A stretch of 10,468 nucleotides of DNA from Oscillospiraceae bacterium (GCA_009785655.1 WQVW01000031.1:1-10468), one strand, 5' to 3'. Counted from the first letter of the stretch, positions 1 through 6,351 are shown. Made by a program: numbers and translations. The notes: generated by a model not told the origin, from the letters alone.

Positions 1-534
1 CATCGCGTGATCCATGGTTTTGACGGAACTGCCCCTGCCGCATACAGGCTCCCACACCATGGTCAAGCCGAAGTCTGCCGCAACTGTGCAGAACTTCTTC
101 AGGATTCTGGCGGAAAACTCCGTGACTTGATCTCGAGGGTACGGATAGTCCTGACCCAACACGTCACGCGGGCCTTCGGGCGTCATCTCTTGCAGTATAT
201 GGTTGATAATCAGAAAATACTTATCCCCGATTTGCTCACAAATATGACAGGCGGCGATGAATCGCGTCATCACCGCAGCGTCGCGCTCTATTTCTGCCGG
301 GTTGTCGAATTGATCCGGGACGATAAAATGCCCGCCCATGCAGTGGGGCTTGATACGGCTGTTTTTGAAGAAGTCCCGCAGTTCACTGAGGGAATGCGTC
401 ACAAGATAGCGCTGCAAAGCGTCAAACCGGATTTCAATGACGTCAAAGCCCGCTTTCTCACAGAGGATAAGGTCAGTTTCCAACGTGGAATCGGCGCACA
501 TAATGCCGGTGCCTTCCTGATAACCTATAAGCAT
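1..534 (-). CDS. IolI-like sugar isomerase/epimerase, TIM barrel, N-terminal part (runs off window)
   Basis: The first 178 residues of a xylose-isomerase-like TIM-barrel protein (AP endonuclease 2 / sugar phosphate isomerase-epimerase superfamily); about 100 C-terminal residues should lie beyond the window. Reading the minus strand gives an N-terminal pattern close to Bacillus IolI (2-keto-myo-inositol isomerase) as I remember it: LETDLILCEKAGFDVIEIR near residues 18-36, then THSLSELRDFF and IKPHCMGG. Glu162 in the WEPVCG segment is the likely first metal ligand, matching the Glu in LEFVG of IolI; the remaining ligands would be outside. The ATG at 534 is supported by AAGGAGG at 550-544 and a promoter just upstream. 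No other inositol gene is visible, so the substrate is unknown; a general sugar epimerase is the alternative. The family is secure, the IolI-type reaction is inference. Confidence 0.82.
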   Translation of the reverse strand, partial: MLIGYQEGTGIMCADSTLETDLILCEKAGFDVIEIRFDALQRYLVTHSLSELRDFFKNSRIKPHCMGGHFIVPDQFDNPAEIERDAAVMTRFIAACHICEQIGDKYFLIINHILQEMTPEGPRDVLGQDYPYPRDQVTEFSARILKKFCTVAADFGLTMVWEPVCGRGSSVKTMDHAM

Positions 535-563
535 AGCTGCCTGCCTCCTTGTATTTTTTATCA

Positions 564-592
564 ATTGTACTCCACGCACCGCCGGAAGTCAA
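564..592 (-). promoter_or_regulatory. Sigma-A-type promoter of the IolI-like gene
   Basis: On the minus strand, TTGACT (592-587) and TACAAT (569-564) are separated by exactly 17 nt, each one mismatch from consensus. The start site should fall near 557, giving a leader of about 22 nt that contains the AAGGAGG site before the ATG at 534. No operator is evident. Confidence 0.75.
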
Positions 593-654
593 TATCTGGG
601 ATGTGTCCAAGGAGACTCCGGGAAAACGTTAGGCTATAATTGGAGGCAAATCTC

Positions 655-689
655 AAAACGGACACCTCACAATCAGAGGTGTCCGTTTT
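655..689 (-). terminator. Rho-independent terminator of the exporter operon
   Basis: A perfect 14-bp inverted repeat, AAAACGGACACCTC (655-668) and GAGGTGTCCGTTTT (676-689), with a 7-nt loop. It lies 18 bp beyond the stop codon of the last permease gene (708). Reading the minus strand the stem ends in TTTT followed by GAGATTT. The plus strand also gives TTTTATCTTT, so it may act in both directions, but no plus-strand gene leads into it. Confidence 0.8.
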
Positions 690-707
690 ATCTTTGACTT
701 GAAGCTA

Positions 708-1844
708 TTAAGAAACTCTTTTCTCCCGCCCAAAGGCCAGCGCCACTGCGAACATCGCCACGGCAAATCCGAGCTGTATGCCGATACTTTGCAGGAAAAC
801 GCGCATATCCACACCAATGGTGGGTGACACTGCCGCTAGCATATCTTGCGCACGGATGTACCAGTACGTGGGCGTGAACCGGGCGATAGCAAGTACGCCG
901 TCAGCCAGAAATTCCTGCGGCACAAATACGCCGCTGATGAAACTCAGCCCCAGTGCCAGTATCTGAACAATGGCAAGCAGTACAGCAGCCTTTTTTATGA
1001 ATTGACCCATCAAAAAAGCCAAACTCACGCAGACAACCGCTAAAACAAGGCTGTTGATAACTTGCAGTAATCCCACAGTGCTGGTGAGTGCCGGCGGATT
1101 CAGTAAATATGCGCCCACCATAAAGACTACCCATATTGCAAGCGTACACACAACGCAACCCACCATGATCTGTGTTTGTCTCCGTAACTTAGGCGTGGGG
1201 GAAACATCCATTCTTTTGGCCAGTTCCTCTTTTTTGTAGACAACCAACACTGTGGCCACAGATAGCACGATCACTGATATAAATACAAAGGGCAGCGTTT
1301 GGAAATAGAAAGATGCGCCGTAGATATGCTCCCGCTCAATGATGTTCACATTGACACGCTCGTGGCTGCCGGTAAGTGCAAGTGCTCGTTCCAACTCAAA
1401 CCCTGCACTCAAGTAAGCCCGCAGTGCCAGCAGATAGCTGTCGATTTGCCCATCCACATAGAAGCCCGCAGCCGCTTCAGCCGCTTTCTTGTTTGTCAAC
1501 CCGGCCGAATCGGGGTCGTTGTAAAAAGTCTCCCCAAAACCGTTGTCGATAATCAGAATATACGCCGCGTCCAAAAAGAACAACGCGTCTTGCATGGCGG
1601 TGTAATCGTCCTCCAGCGGCACGATGCTGTGCAATCCGCCTAAGTATGCTTCCAACCCATCTGAAATTGGGTGATCGTCTCTGTTAATCACACCGATATT
1701 CAAGGATTGCGGACTAAAAACATCCGTTATTTCGCCGCCGAATTCAGTAAAAATTATATTCAACCCGACGAATAGGCCGACAAAAATTAACAGCACCATT
1801 TTGTGATAATTGAGGATTTTAAAGAAATATTTAAGAGTCTGCAT
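708..1844 (-). CDS. ABC-2 type permease, second subunit (LnrN-like)
   Basis: A 378-residue membrane subunit of an ABC exporter, ABC2_membrane_3-like. It has one N-terminal membrane segment (about residues 15-34), a large extracytoplasmic domain (about 40-175), and five C-terminal segments (about 183-203, 226-248, 259-280, 286-306, 351-372). The stretch SGVFVPQEFL followed by FTPTYWYI (about 304-330) is typical of ABC-2 permeases of the antibiotic/YhgE-like type. The ATG at 1844 overlaps the end of the preceding permease gene by 14 bp and has AAGGAGGG at 1858-1851, so translation is probably coupled. It should pair with the adjacent permease as a heterodimer driven by the upstream ATPase. Substrate is not visible in the sequence; by analogy with LnrLMN an amphiphilic antibiotic or lipid is plausible. 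Confidence 0.85.
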   Translation of the reverse strand: MQTLKYFFKILNYHKMVLLIFVGLFVGLNIIFTEFGGEITDVFSPQSLNIGVINRDDHPISDGLEAYLGGLHSIVPLEDDYTAMQDALFFLDAAYILIIDNGFGETFYNDPDSAGLTNKKAAEAAAGFYVDGQIDSYLLALRAYLSAGFELERALALTGSHERVNVNIIEREHIYGASFYFQTLPFVFISVIVLSVATVLVVYKKEELAKRMDVSPTPKLRRQTQIMVGCVVCTLAIWVVFMVGAYLLNPPALTSTVGLLQVINSLVLAVVCVSLAFLMGQFIKKAAVLLAIVQILALGLSFISGVFVPQEFLADGVLAIARFTPTYWYIRAQDMLAAVSPTIGVDMRVFLQSIGIQLGFAVAMFAVALAFGREKRVS

Positions 1845-2946
1845 AACGTGCCCTCCTTAAAACAGCCGCACTCACCACAAGGAACAGTGCCGACATCGCA
1901 AGCAGTATCAGCAACGACCGGAAGTAACGGTCAAGCGTGTCGTATATGACCAAAGACGCAAACGCGTCGCTGATTAAAGTGATAGGATTGATTCGATCCG
2001 CTATCGGCGCGGCGTTTCTAACCATTAAGCGTATCTGGGACTGAAACAGTCCAGCGGCAGCGTAGAATACAAAAGTGATCGCTGTCATGGTTGCTTCCCT
2101 GACATTTTCTTTGCCTTTCAGGACAGTTGCCATCAGCATCCCAAAACTGATACCCGCCAATGACCCAACAAAGCAGACCAGCAAAATCAGTGGCAGGCTC
2201 TGCCCGAAATTGATACCCAGTATAAACACCAGGTATGCCACACTGATAAAGGTAATTACCCCGTGAATCAGCACGGCCGCGAAAAACTCGTTGACAACCA
2301 GTGCCATCTTTTTGGTTGGGGCGACAGAACGCCGCGCCGCCAGTGGGGATACGCCCGCCTGGACGTCAATACTGACTTTAAATCCTGCCTGGCTGCCCAT
2401 AAAGCAGACCATCGCAAGCAACGCATAGAAATGATAAATAACTATATCAGTTCCCAGTCCTGCTGTGCCCTGATTTACATCAATTCCCGCGTTCATTTGG
2501 GCGACTATGTCCATAACCAGATCAGGTCGTTCTGCCGCGATGTCGGTGATGGTGGCACTGCGCCGGACGAATTCGTTAGATATGGTTTGCAGTATGCTCT
2601 GGTTAATGCCTGTGCGTGTCACCATCAGCTCAATGTCTTCCCGCAGGACGAACAAGCCGGTAATCTCTCCGCCGATTAGCAGCGTCTCCGCCTCATACAA
2701 TGACGTTGCAGGGACAATTCGCAGCATCGGTGTCTCTCCGTCCGCTAACTGATGCAAGATTTCGTTGAACATAGTATTGACTCCGCTTTCTTCCACAACG
2801 GCGATCGGAATCGGCTCAAAGTTCGCCATCAGGTCGCCACTGAACGCAACGTTGAAAAAAGTACCCAGAATAATAGGGAACGCCAGCGTCCAGAAAAGGT
2901 AGCTTTTGGATCGCAATAAAGTCAAAAGGCTGTATTTAAATCGCAT
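1831..2946 (-). CDS. ABC-2 type permease, first subunit (LnrM-like)
   Basis: A 371-residue ABC-2 permease with the same plan as its downstream partner. It has a short basic N-terminus and one membrane segment (about residues 16-35), an extracytoplasmic domain of about 130 residues, then five segments near 167-189, 217-244, 250-274, 286-303 and 342-364. An in-frame GTG at 2952 is possible, but I prefer the ATG at 2946. The purine-rich TAGGGGG (2962-2956) sits 9 nt before the ATG and only 3 nt before the GTG. That ribosome site includes the stop codon of the ATPase gene, a sign of coupled translation. The two permeases are clearly different sequences, so the transporter is probably a heterodimer of membrane subunits with two copies of the single ATPase. 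Confidence 0.85.
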   Translation of the reverse strand: MRFKYSLLTLLRSKSYLFWTLAFPIILGTFFNVAFSGDLMANFEPIPIAVVEESGVNTMFNEILHQLADGETPMLRIVPATSLYEAETLLIGGEITGLFVLREDIELMVTRTGINQSILQTISNEFVRRSATITDIAAERPDLVMDIVAQMNAGIDVNQGTAGLGTDIVIYHFYALLAMVCFMGSQAGFKVSIDVQAGVSPLAARRSVAPTKKMALVVNEFFAAVLIHGVITFISVAYLVFILGINFGQSLPLILLVCFVGSLAGISFGMLMATVLKGKENVREATMTAITFVFYAAAGLFQSQIRLMVRNAAPIADRINPITLISDAFASLVIYDTLDRYFRSLLILLAMSALFLVVSAAVLRRARYADS

Positions 2947-2959
2947 TCTCACACGCCCC

Positions 2960-3892
2960 CTAATCTCTCAGCTGGTTGCCGGTCATTTCAAGGAACACAT
3001 CGTTTAATGTCGGCAGTTCACTGAGCACACGATCATATACAATTTGATTCTGGCTCAGATAATCCAGGATGTTGGCCAAATTATGTTTGCCCTGTTCGCA
3101 ATGGACAACCAAGGTTTCATCTGCGTATTCCGCGGAGAAGACATTGGGCAGCGCGCTTATTTGCACCACTTGTTCTTTGCTGATGTTCAAAATGTTGATC
3201 CGGACTGTTTCGCCGGTTTTGATCATTTGCTTTAACGCTTCTTTGGTGCCTTCTGCAATATTCCGACCCTTATCTATGATGATAATCCGTGTACAAATCT
3301 GCTCCACCTCTTCCATGTAGTGAGAGGTGTAAATGATGGTCGCACCCTGTCTGTTTAATTCCTGGATCCCTTTTAAGATATAGTCGCGACTCTGCGGATC
3401 CACTGCCACGGTGGGTTCGTCCAGGATGATCAATTTAGGTTTGTGCGCAATTCCGCAGGCGATATTCAGCCGCCGCAGCAGTCCGCCTGATAATTTCTTC
3501 GGCAGGAACTTTTCATACCCTTCCAGCGCAACGAACTGTATGGCTTCTTTGACGTATTGTTTCCGTTTGGCTGTGTCTTTGATGTACAGTCCGCAGAAAT
3601 AATCGATGTTTTCAAACACAGTCAGCTCATCAAACACAGCCACATTTTGCATAACCACGCCGATGTCTTTCTTGATGTTGTAAGAACTGGGCGTCATTTC
3701 TTGACCGAACACCTCAATCGTTCCTTTGTCGTATTTCAGCAGTGCCAGTATGCAGTTGATTGTGGTGGATTTGCCGGAGCCGTTCGGCCCCAAAAGGCCG
3801 AGAATCTCGCCCTCTTTTAATTCCATATTAAAATGGTCAACAGCCAACACATCTTTATATCTTTTTACCAGATTGTCTATTTTTACTACCAT
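2960..3892 (-). CDS. ABC transporter ATPase (LnrL-like, antibiotic/multidrug exporter type)
   Basis: A 310-residue cytoplasmic ATPase that powers the two adjacent permeases. All core motifs are present: A-loop Tyr12, Walker A GPNGSGKST (35-43), Q-loop Gln82, signature LSGGLLRRL (134-142), Walker B LIILDEP (154-160), D-loop AVDPQ (163-167), H-loop His191. The signature has Leu where most ABC proteins have Gln (LSGGQ). The C-terminal ~90 residues form the extension typical of ABC-2 drug-exporter ATPases. The ATG at 3892 is preceded by AAAGGAG at 8 nt. It is first in a three-gene operon whose genes touch or overlap (7 to 13 bp from the next start, then a 14-bp overlap). The gene is divergent from a two-component system, as in LnrJK-LnrLMN of B. 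subtilis, which confers resistance to linearmycin-type polyenes. The function is by analogy; the substrate is unknown. Confidence 0.92.
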   Translation of the reverse strand: MVVKIDNLVKRYKDVLAVDHFNMELKEGEILGLLGPNGSGKSTTINCILALLKYDKGTIEVFGQEMTPSSYNIKKDIGVVMQNVAVFDELTVFENIDYFCGLYIKDTAKRKQYVKEAIQFVALEGYEKFLPKKLSGGLLRRLNIACGIAHKPKLIILDEPTVAVDPQSRDYILKGIQELNRQGATIIYTSHYMEEVEQICTRIIIIDKGRNIAEGTKEALKQMIKTGETVRINILNISKEQVVQISALPNVFSAEYADETLVVHCEQGKHNLANILDYLSQNQIVYDRVLSELPTLNDVFLEMTGNQLRD

Positions 3893-3918
3893 GATGATCG
3901 CTCCTTTCTTGTGTGTTT

Positions 3919-3924
3919 ATTATA
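3919..3924 (-). promoter_or_regulatory. -10 box of the exporter operon promoter, no consensus -35
   Basis: A perfect TATAAT on the minus strand at 3924-3919, placing the start site near 3912 and a leader of about 20 nt before the ATG at 3892. The hexamer at -35 spacing (3947-3942) reads TAGGCG, which matches TTGACA poorly, and there is no extended -10 TGn. A strong -10 with a weak -35 is typical of promoters that need an activator; a candidate site lies immediately upstream (3950-3983). Confidence 0.6.
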
Positions 3925-3930
3925 GCCTGT

Positions 3931-3942
3931 GAAATGCATTTC
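3931..3942. promoter_or_regulatory. Palindrome in the spacer of the exporter promoter (candidate operator)
   Basis: GAAATGCATTTC is a perfect 12-bp palindrome located between the -10 box and the -35 position of the minus-strand exporter promoter. A protein bound here would directly block or remodel that promoter. The binding protein is unknown and the palindrome could be chance. Confidence 0.35.
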
Positions 3943-3949
3943 GCCTAGT

Positions 3950-3983
3950 GTCATTGGTCATGATTTGATGTGACAATTGTCAT
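3950..3983. promoter_or_regulatory. Cluster of GTCAT half-sites and a perfect dyad (candidate response-regulator box)
   Basis: GTCAT occurs at 3950-3954, 3957-3961 and 3979-3983, and TGACAATTGTCA at 3971-3982 is a perfect 12-bp palindrome. The cluster lies just upstream of the -35 position of the exporter promoter and overlaps the -35 box (TTGTCA, 3977-3982) of the kinase promoter. LuxR-type regulators bind such inverted repeats, so the adjacent response regulator is the natural candidate for activating the exporter and controlling its own operon. This assignment is inference. Confidence 0.45.
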
Positions 3984-4005
3984 ATTCGCCTGCATGGTGT
4001 ATAAT
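3977..4005 (+). promoter_or_regulatory. Promoter of the kinase/regulator operon
   Basis: TTGTCA (3977-3982) and TATAAT (4000-4005) are separated by exactly 17 nt. The start site should fall at about 4012, which is the A of the proposed start codon of the kinase gene. The -35 box is half of the TGACAATTGTCA palindrome. Confidence 0.72.
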
Positions 4006-4011
4006 TTCAAC

Positions 4012-5064
4012 ATGCTGACTTTAATCATAAAACTGACACTATTCGTCGTGGGACTGTATATGGCCGAAAATTTAGGCATCATCGCCGTGGTCGCCATGCT
4101 TTTGGTCGTGACCATCACGGCGCTGAACCAGTATTTTAGACGCCGTGTATTTACGATGATTGTTTGTGGAATCTACGGGGGCGTCTGTTTCTTTGTGCCG
4201 GTTTTTTCAATCCTTCTGCCGCCGCTTATCTTTGACTTAGCGCGGTATAGTAAAGTTTTTGCGGCCGTATTAGGGGTGCCACTTATTTTATACAGCCCGC
4301 CGCTTATCCCGATTATAGCCGTCGCCATCTTGTTTGAACACATGCAGGGTTTCGGTAAAGATATTTCCCAGCGATACACCATGCTGATGGATTCCCATAC
4401 TGAGCAGAAGCGGGCGCTTGTGCAAAAGACAAAAGAACTAACGAAAAACCAAGACGAGGCCGCGCATATGGCCAAGCTCAGTGAACGCAACAGGATTGCC
4501 CGCGATATCCACGATAATATCGGGCATGTCCTGTCCCGTGCGATATTGCAAACCGGCGCGCTGCAAGCATTGAATAAGGACAAAAATTTGGAAGCACCGT
4601 TGAAAAGCTTGCAAGAAACATTGATAGACTCGATGGAAAGCATCAGAGGGTCTGTCCATGATCTCAAAGACGATTCTATTGATTTGTTCCATGCGATACA
4701 AAAAGTGTTTGAAGATACGACTTATGATGTCAGTCTACATTATGATTTGTCGGAAGATGTGCCAAATCATGTGAAATACTGCTTTTTGATGACGGCGAAA
4801 GAGGCATTGACCAATACAATGCGGCACAGCGACGCAACGGCAATAAAAGTAACGGCGCAAGAGCATCCGGCATTATATCAGTTGCGGATTCAAGACAACG
4901 GAACACGAAAACCAGGCGGCACCGGCGTGGGCATGGGGCTGCAAAACATAGCGGATAGAGTAAATGGGGCGGGCGGACACTGCACCTTCGGCTATGAAGG
5001 CGGATTCAGAATTTTCATTACGATGCCTAAAGGAGGAAGCGATGAAAATAATAATCGCGGATGA
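4012..5064 (+). CDS. Sensor histidine kinase, HisKA_3 / DesK-LiaS-LnrJ type
   Basis: A 350-residue membrane sensor kinase that should phosphorylate the regulator encoded next to it. The first ~110 residues are hydrophobic, forming about four membrane segments with short loops and no sizeable extracellular sensor domain, the pattern of intramembrane-sensing kinases. A coiled-coil-like stretch (about 120-155) leads to the HisKA_3 dimerisation domain, ERNRIARDIHDNIGH (158-172), with phospho-acceptor His167. The HATPase domain follows: N-box KEALTN (near 263-268), DNG (295-297) and GMGLQNI (307-313). A longer reading from GTG at 3970 is open, but it would include the promoter, so I chose the ATG at 4012, which has no ribosome site and lies at the predicted transcription start. 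ATG at 4060 is another option. The 3' end overlaps the regulator gene by 23 bp. Confidence 0.88.
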   Translation: MLTLIIKLTLFVVGLYMAENLGIIAVVAMLLVVTITALNQYFRRRVFTMIVCGIYGGVCFFVPVFSILLPPLIFDLARYSKVFAAVLGVPLILYSPPLIPIIAVAILFEHMQGFGKDISQRYTMLMDSHTEQKRALVQKTKELTKNQDEAAHMAKLSERNRIARDIHDNIGHVLSRAILQTGALQALNKDKNLEAPLKSLQETLIDSMESIRGSVHDLKDDSIDLFHAIQKVFEDTTYDVSLHYDLSEDVPNHVKYCFLMTAKEALTNTMRHSDATAIKVTAQEHPALYQLRIQDNGTRKPGGTGVGMGLQNIADRVNGAGGHCTFGYEGGFRIFITMPKGGSDENNNRG

Positions 5065-5653
5065 TGATCAGATAGTGAAATTATCACTTAAAACAATACT
5101 CGAGTCCTTTGGCATCGAAGTGCTGGGCACAGGCAGCAATGGGCGGGAAGCCGTTGATCTGTACAAGGAACATCACCCGGATGTGGCGTTGCTTGACATC
5201 CGTATGCCTGTGATGACTGGCCTTGAGGCAGCCGGGGAGATATTGAAATATGACCCATCTGCCAAGATTTTGTTTTTGACCACGTTTTCAGACGATGAGT
5301 ATATTATTGAAGCACTTAACATGGGTGCGAAGGGCTATATTTTGAAACAGGATTTTGAGAGCATTTCCCCGGCGTTAACGGCTGTGAAAGCCGGTCAGTC
5401 AGTTTTCGGACGGGATATTGTGTCCAAATTGTCATCACTTGTCCCCGGTGAAAAGACGGATTATCGCACACTGGGAATCAGCGAAAAGGAAGAAGAAGTC
5501 ATTGCACTGGTTGCCCAGGGTTTGAATAACAAAGAGATCGGCCAGGCAATGTTCCTAAGCGAAGGAACCGTGCGCAACTACATCAGCGGAGTTCTGGAAA
5601 AGTTGCAGCTGCGCGACCGCACACAGTTGGCGATTTTCCACCATACGCGGTAG
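5042..5653 (+). CDS. Response regulator, NarL/LuxR family (LnrK/LiaR type)
   Basis: A 203-residue DNA-binding response regulator. The receiver domain (about 1-118) has acidic residues Asp7-Asp9, phospho-acceptor Asp52 in LLDIRMP, Thr80 and Lys102. The LuxR-type helix-turn-helix (about 146-200) contains GLNNKEIGQAMFLSEGTV and VRNYI followed by LEKLQLRDR. The reading frame is open upstream, but the ATG at 5042 has a perfect AAGGAGG (5030-5036) and begins with MKIIIADDD, the normal receiver N-terminus. The gene starts inside the end of the kinase gene, so the pair is translationally coupled. It probably controls the divergent ABC exporter through the sites at 3950-3983, and possibly its own promoter. 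No convincing plus-strand terminator follows; the hairpin at 5690-5717 may serve weakly. Confidence 0.93.
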   Translation: MKIIIADDDQIVKLSLKTILESFGIEVLGTGSNGREAVDLYKEHHPDVALLDIRMPVMTGLEAAGEILKYDPSAKILFLTTFSDDEYIIEALNMGAKGYILKQDFESISPALTAVKAGQSVFGRDIVSKLSSLVPGEKTDYRTLGISEKEEEVIALVAQGLNNKEIGQAMFLSEGTVRNYISGVLEKLQLRDRTQLAIFHHTR

Positions 5654-5683
5654 GAATTATAACAAATTAGAAAAACGGTATCT

Positions 5684-5717
5684 AAAAAAGTATCCCCCGG
5701 TTTTATCCGGAGGATAC
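5684..5717 (-). terminator. Rho-independent terminator of the tRNA/lipoprotein unit
   Basis: An 11-bp stem with one mismatch, GTATCCCCCGG (5690-5700) and CCGGAGGATAC (5707-5717), with a 6-nt loop. Read on the minus strand it is followed directly by TTTTTT (complement of 5684-5689), 23 bp after the lipoprotein stop codon. On the plus strand no T-run follows, so it works mainly for the minus strand. Confidence 0.85.
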
Positions 5718-5740
5718 CTGCTGATTACCAAAATACGGGA

Positions 5741-6190
5741 TTAACCCCAACTGATGGTTGTATTTGAATTTCTAATGCCTTCAAAGCGCAAGGACAACCT
5801 GATACGCCCGGGATTCAAACTGTCTGCGGACAAGTATCCATCGAAGTTTGAAATATTCTGCCTGATTTCTGTGCCATCTTCTGCGCCATTTGATGAAATG
5901 ACAAGTATAATCTCCCCTTCAGCACTGGTGCTGCTCACGTGGATAGATGCCAGCTCATCGGCAGTCAGATTGAAGGTTCTGTTGCGGGTGCCTCTGCTTG
6001 CAGAACCCACAGAAATTGAAAAGTTCCCGGCAGTGCTGCGCTCCTGTACGTTCACGCTCGTTCTCCATGTCGCGCTGTTCGCACCGTCACACGCGGTAAA
6101 AATAAGTGTTGCGGCAACGAGCGCAACCACTATCAAAATATGGGATAACCGACGTTTTGTGAGGAATGTTGGTTTTTTCTTGTCTATCAG
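5741..6190 (-). CDS. Small lipoprotein of unknown function
   Basis: A 149-residue predicted lipoprotein from my chosen start. The N-terminus is basic (DKKK, TKRR), followed by a hydrophobic stretch ILIVVALVAATLIF and the lipobox-like FTAC with Cys34 as the lipidation site; the mature part is about 116 residues, rich in Ser, Thr and Asn and probably all-beta. It ends in a pattern (NFDGYLSADSLNPG, LSLRFEGI, TTISW) resembling small beta-sandwich lipoproteins of Firmicutes with no assigned role. The frame stays open through the tRNA gene upstream, so an ATG at 6268 is unlikely. There is no ATG or GTG between the tRNA and the signal peptide. The best start is CTG at 6190, with AAAGAGG (6202-6196) 5 nt before it. 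No function is claimed; start choice is uncertain, the gene itself is likely real. Confidence 0.7.
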   Translation of the reverse strand: MIDKKKPTFLTKRRLSHILIVVALVAATLIFTACDGANSATWRTSVNVQERSTAGNFSISVGSASRGTRNRTFNLTADELASIHVSSTSAEGEIILVISSNGAEDGTEIRQNISNFDGYLSADSLNPGRIRLSLRFEGIRNSNTTISWG

Positions 6191-6216
6191 ACTCGCCTCT
6201 TTCTTCGTTATTTTGA

Positions 6217-6290
6217 TGGAGCAGGATACGGGAATCGAACCCGTGTGTTCAGCTTGGGAAGCTGACATTCTGCCATTGAACTAATCCTGC
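6217..6290 (-). tRNA. tRNA-Gly (anticodon CCC)
   Basis: A 74-nt cloverleaf including an encoded CCA. Acceptor stem GCAGGAT/ATCCTGC (7 bp), D-arm GTTC-AATGGCA-GAAT, anticodon stem TCAGC/GCTGA with loop TTCCCAA, variable loop ACAC, T-arm ACGGG-TTCGATT-CCCGT, discriminator T, then CCA (6219-6217). The anticodon CCC (6258-6256) reads GGG glycine codons. U73 and C2-G71 agree with bacterial glycine tRNA identity. It is a single tRNA gene with its own promoter, and is followed 26 bp later by the lipoprotein gene. Confidence 0.95.
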
Positions 6291-6299
6291 AGTGCGATG

Positions 6300-6329
6300 A
6301 TTTTACCACAGCCATCGACCAGATTGCAA
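6300..6329 (-). promoter_or_regulatory. Promoter of the tRNA-Gly gene
   Basis: On the minus strand TTGCAA (6329-6324), an 18-nt spacer, then TAAAAT (6305-6300) preceded by TGG, an extended -10. The start site falls near 6293, three bases before the mature tRNA 5' end at 6290. A short leader removed by RNase P is therefore expected. Confidence 0.6.
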
Positions 6330-6351
6330 GTATAAAATGTCTTTATACATT
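6324..6351 (+). promoter_or_regulatory. Possible promoter of the carboxypeptidase gene
   Basis: TTGCAA (6324-6329), 16 nt, TACATT (6346-6351). The fit is moderate. TTGCAA is self-complementary, so the same six bases also serve as -35 of the divergent tRNA promoter. A TATAAA at 6331-6336 is another -10-like sequence without a matching -35. Confidence 0.35.

Noticed and set aside
7..639. A 210-codon open frame on the plus strand
   Set aside because: It lies opposite the IolI-like gene, which has a family match, ribosome site and promoter; the plus frame has no ribosome site and no recognisable protein features.
655..689. Inverted repeat considered as an insertion-sequence end
   Set aside because: It is a compact hairpin with U-rich ends right after a stop codon, fully explained as a terminator, and no transposase is nearby.
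4173..4701. Two open frames on the minus strand inside the kinase gene
   Set aside because: Both lie opposite a gene with complete kinase motifs and have no ribosome site or family resemblance.
6191..6268. ATG-started N-terminal extension of the lipoprotein
   Set aside because: The added residues are encoded by the tRNA-Gly gene itself, and the extension would bury the signal peptide.
5754..6284. A 176-codon open frame on the plus strand
   Set aside because: It overlaps the lipoprotein gene and runs into the tRNA gene on the opposite strand; its apparent hydrophobic part mirrors the signal peptide region. No ribosome site.
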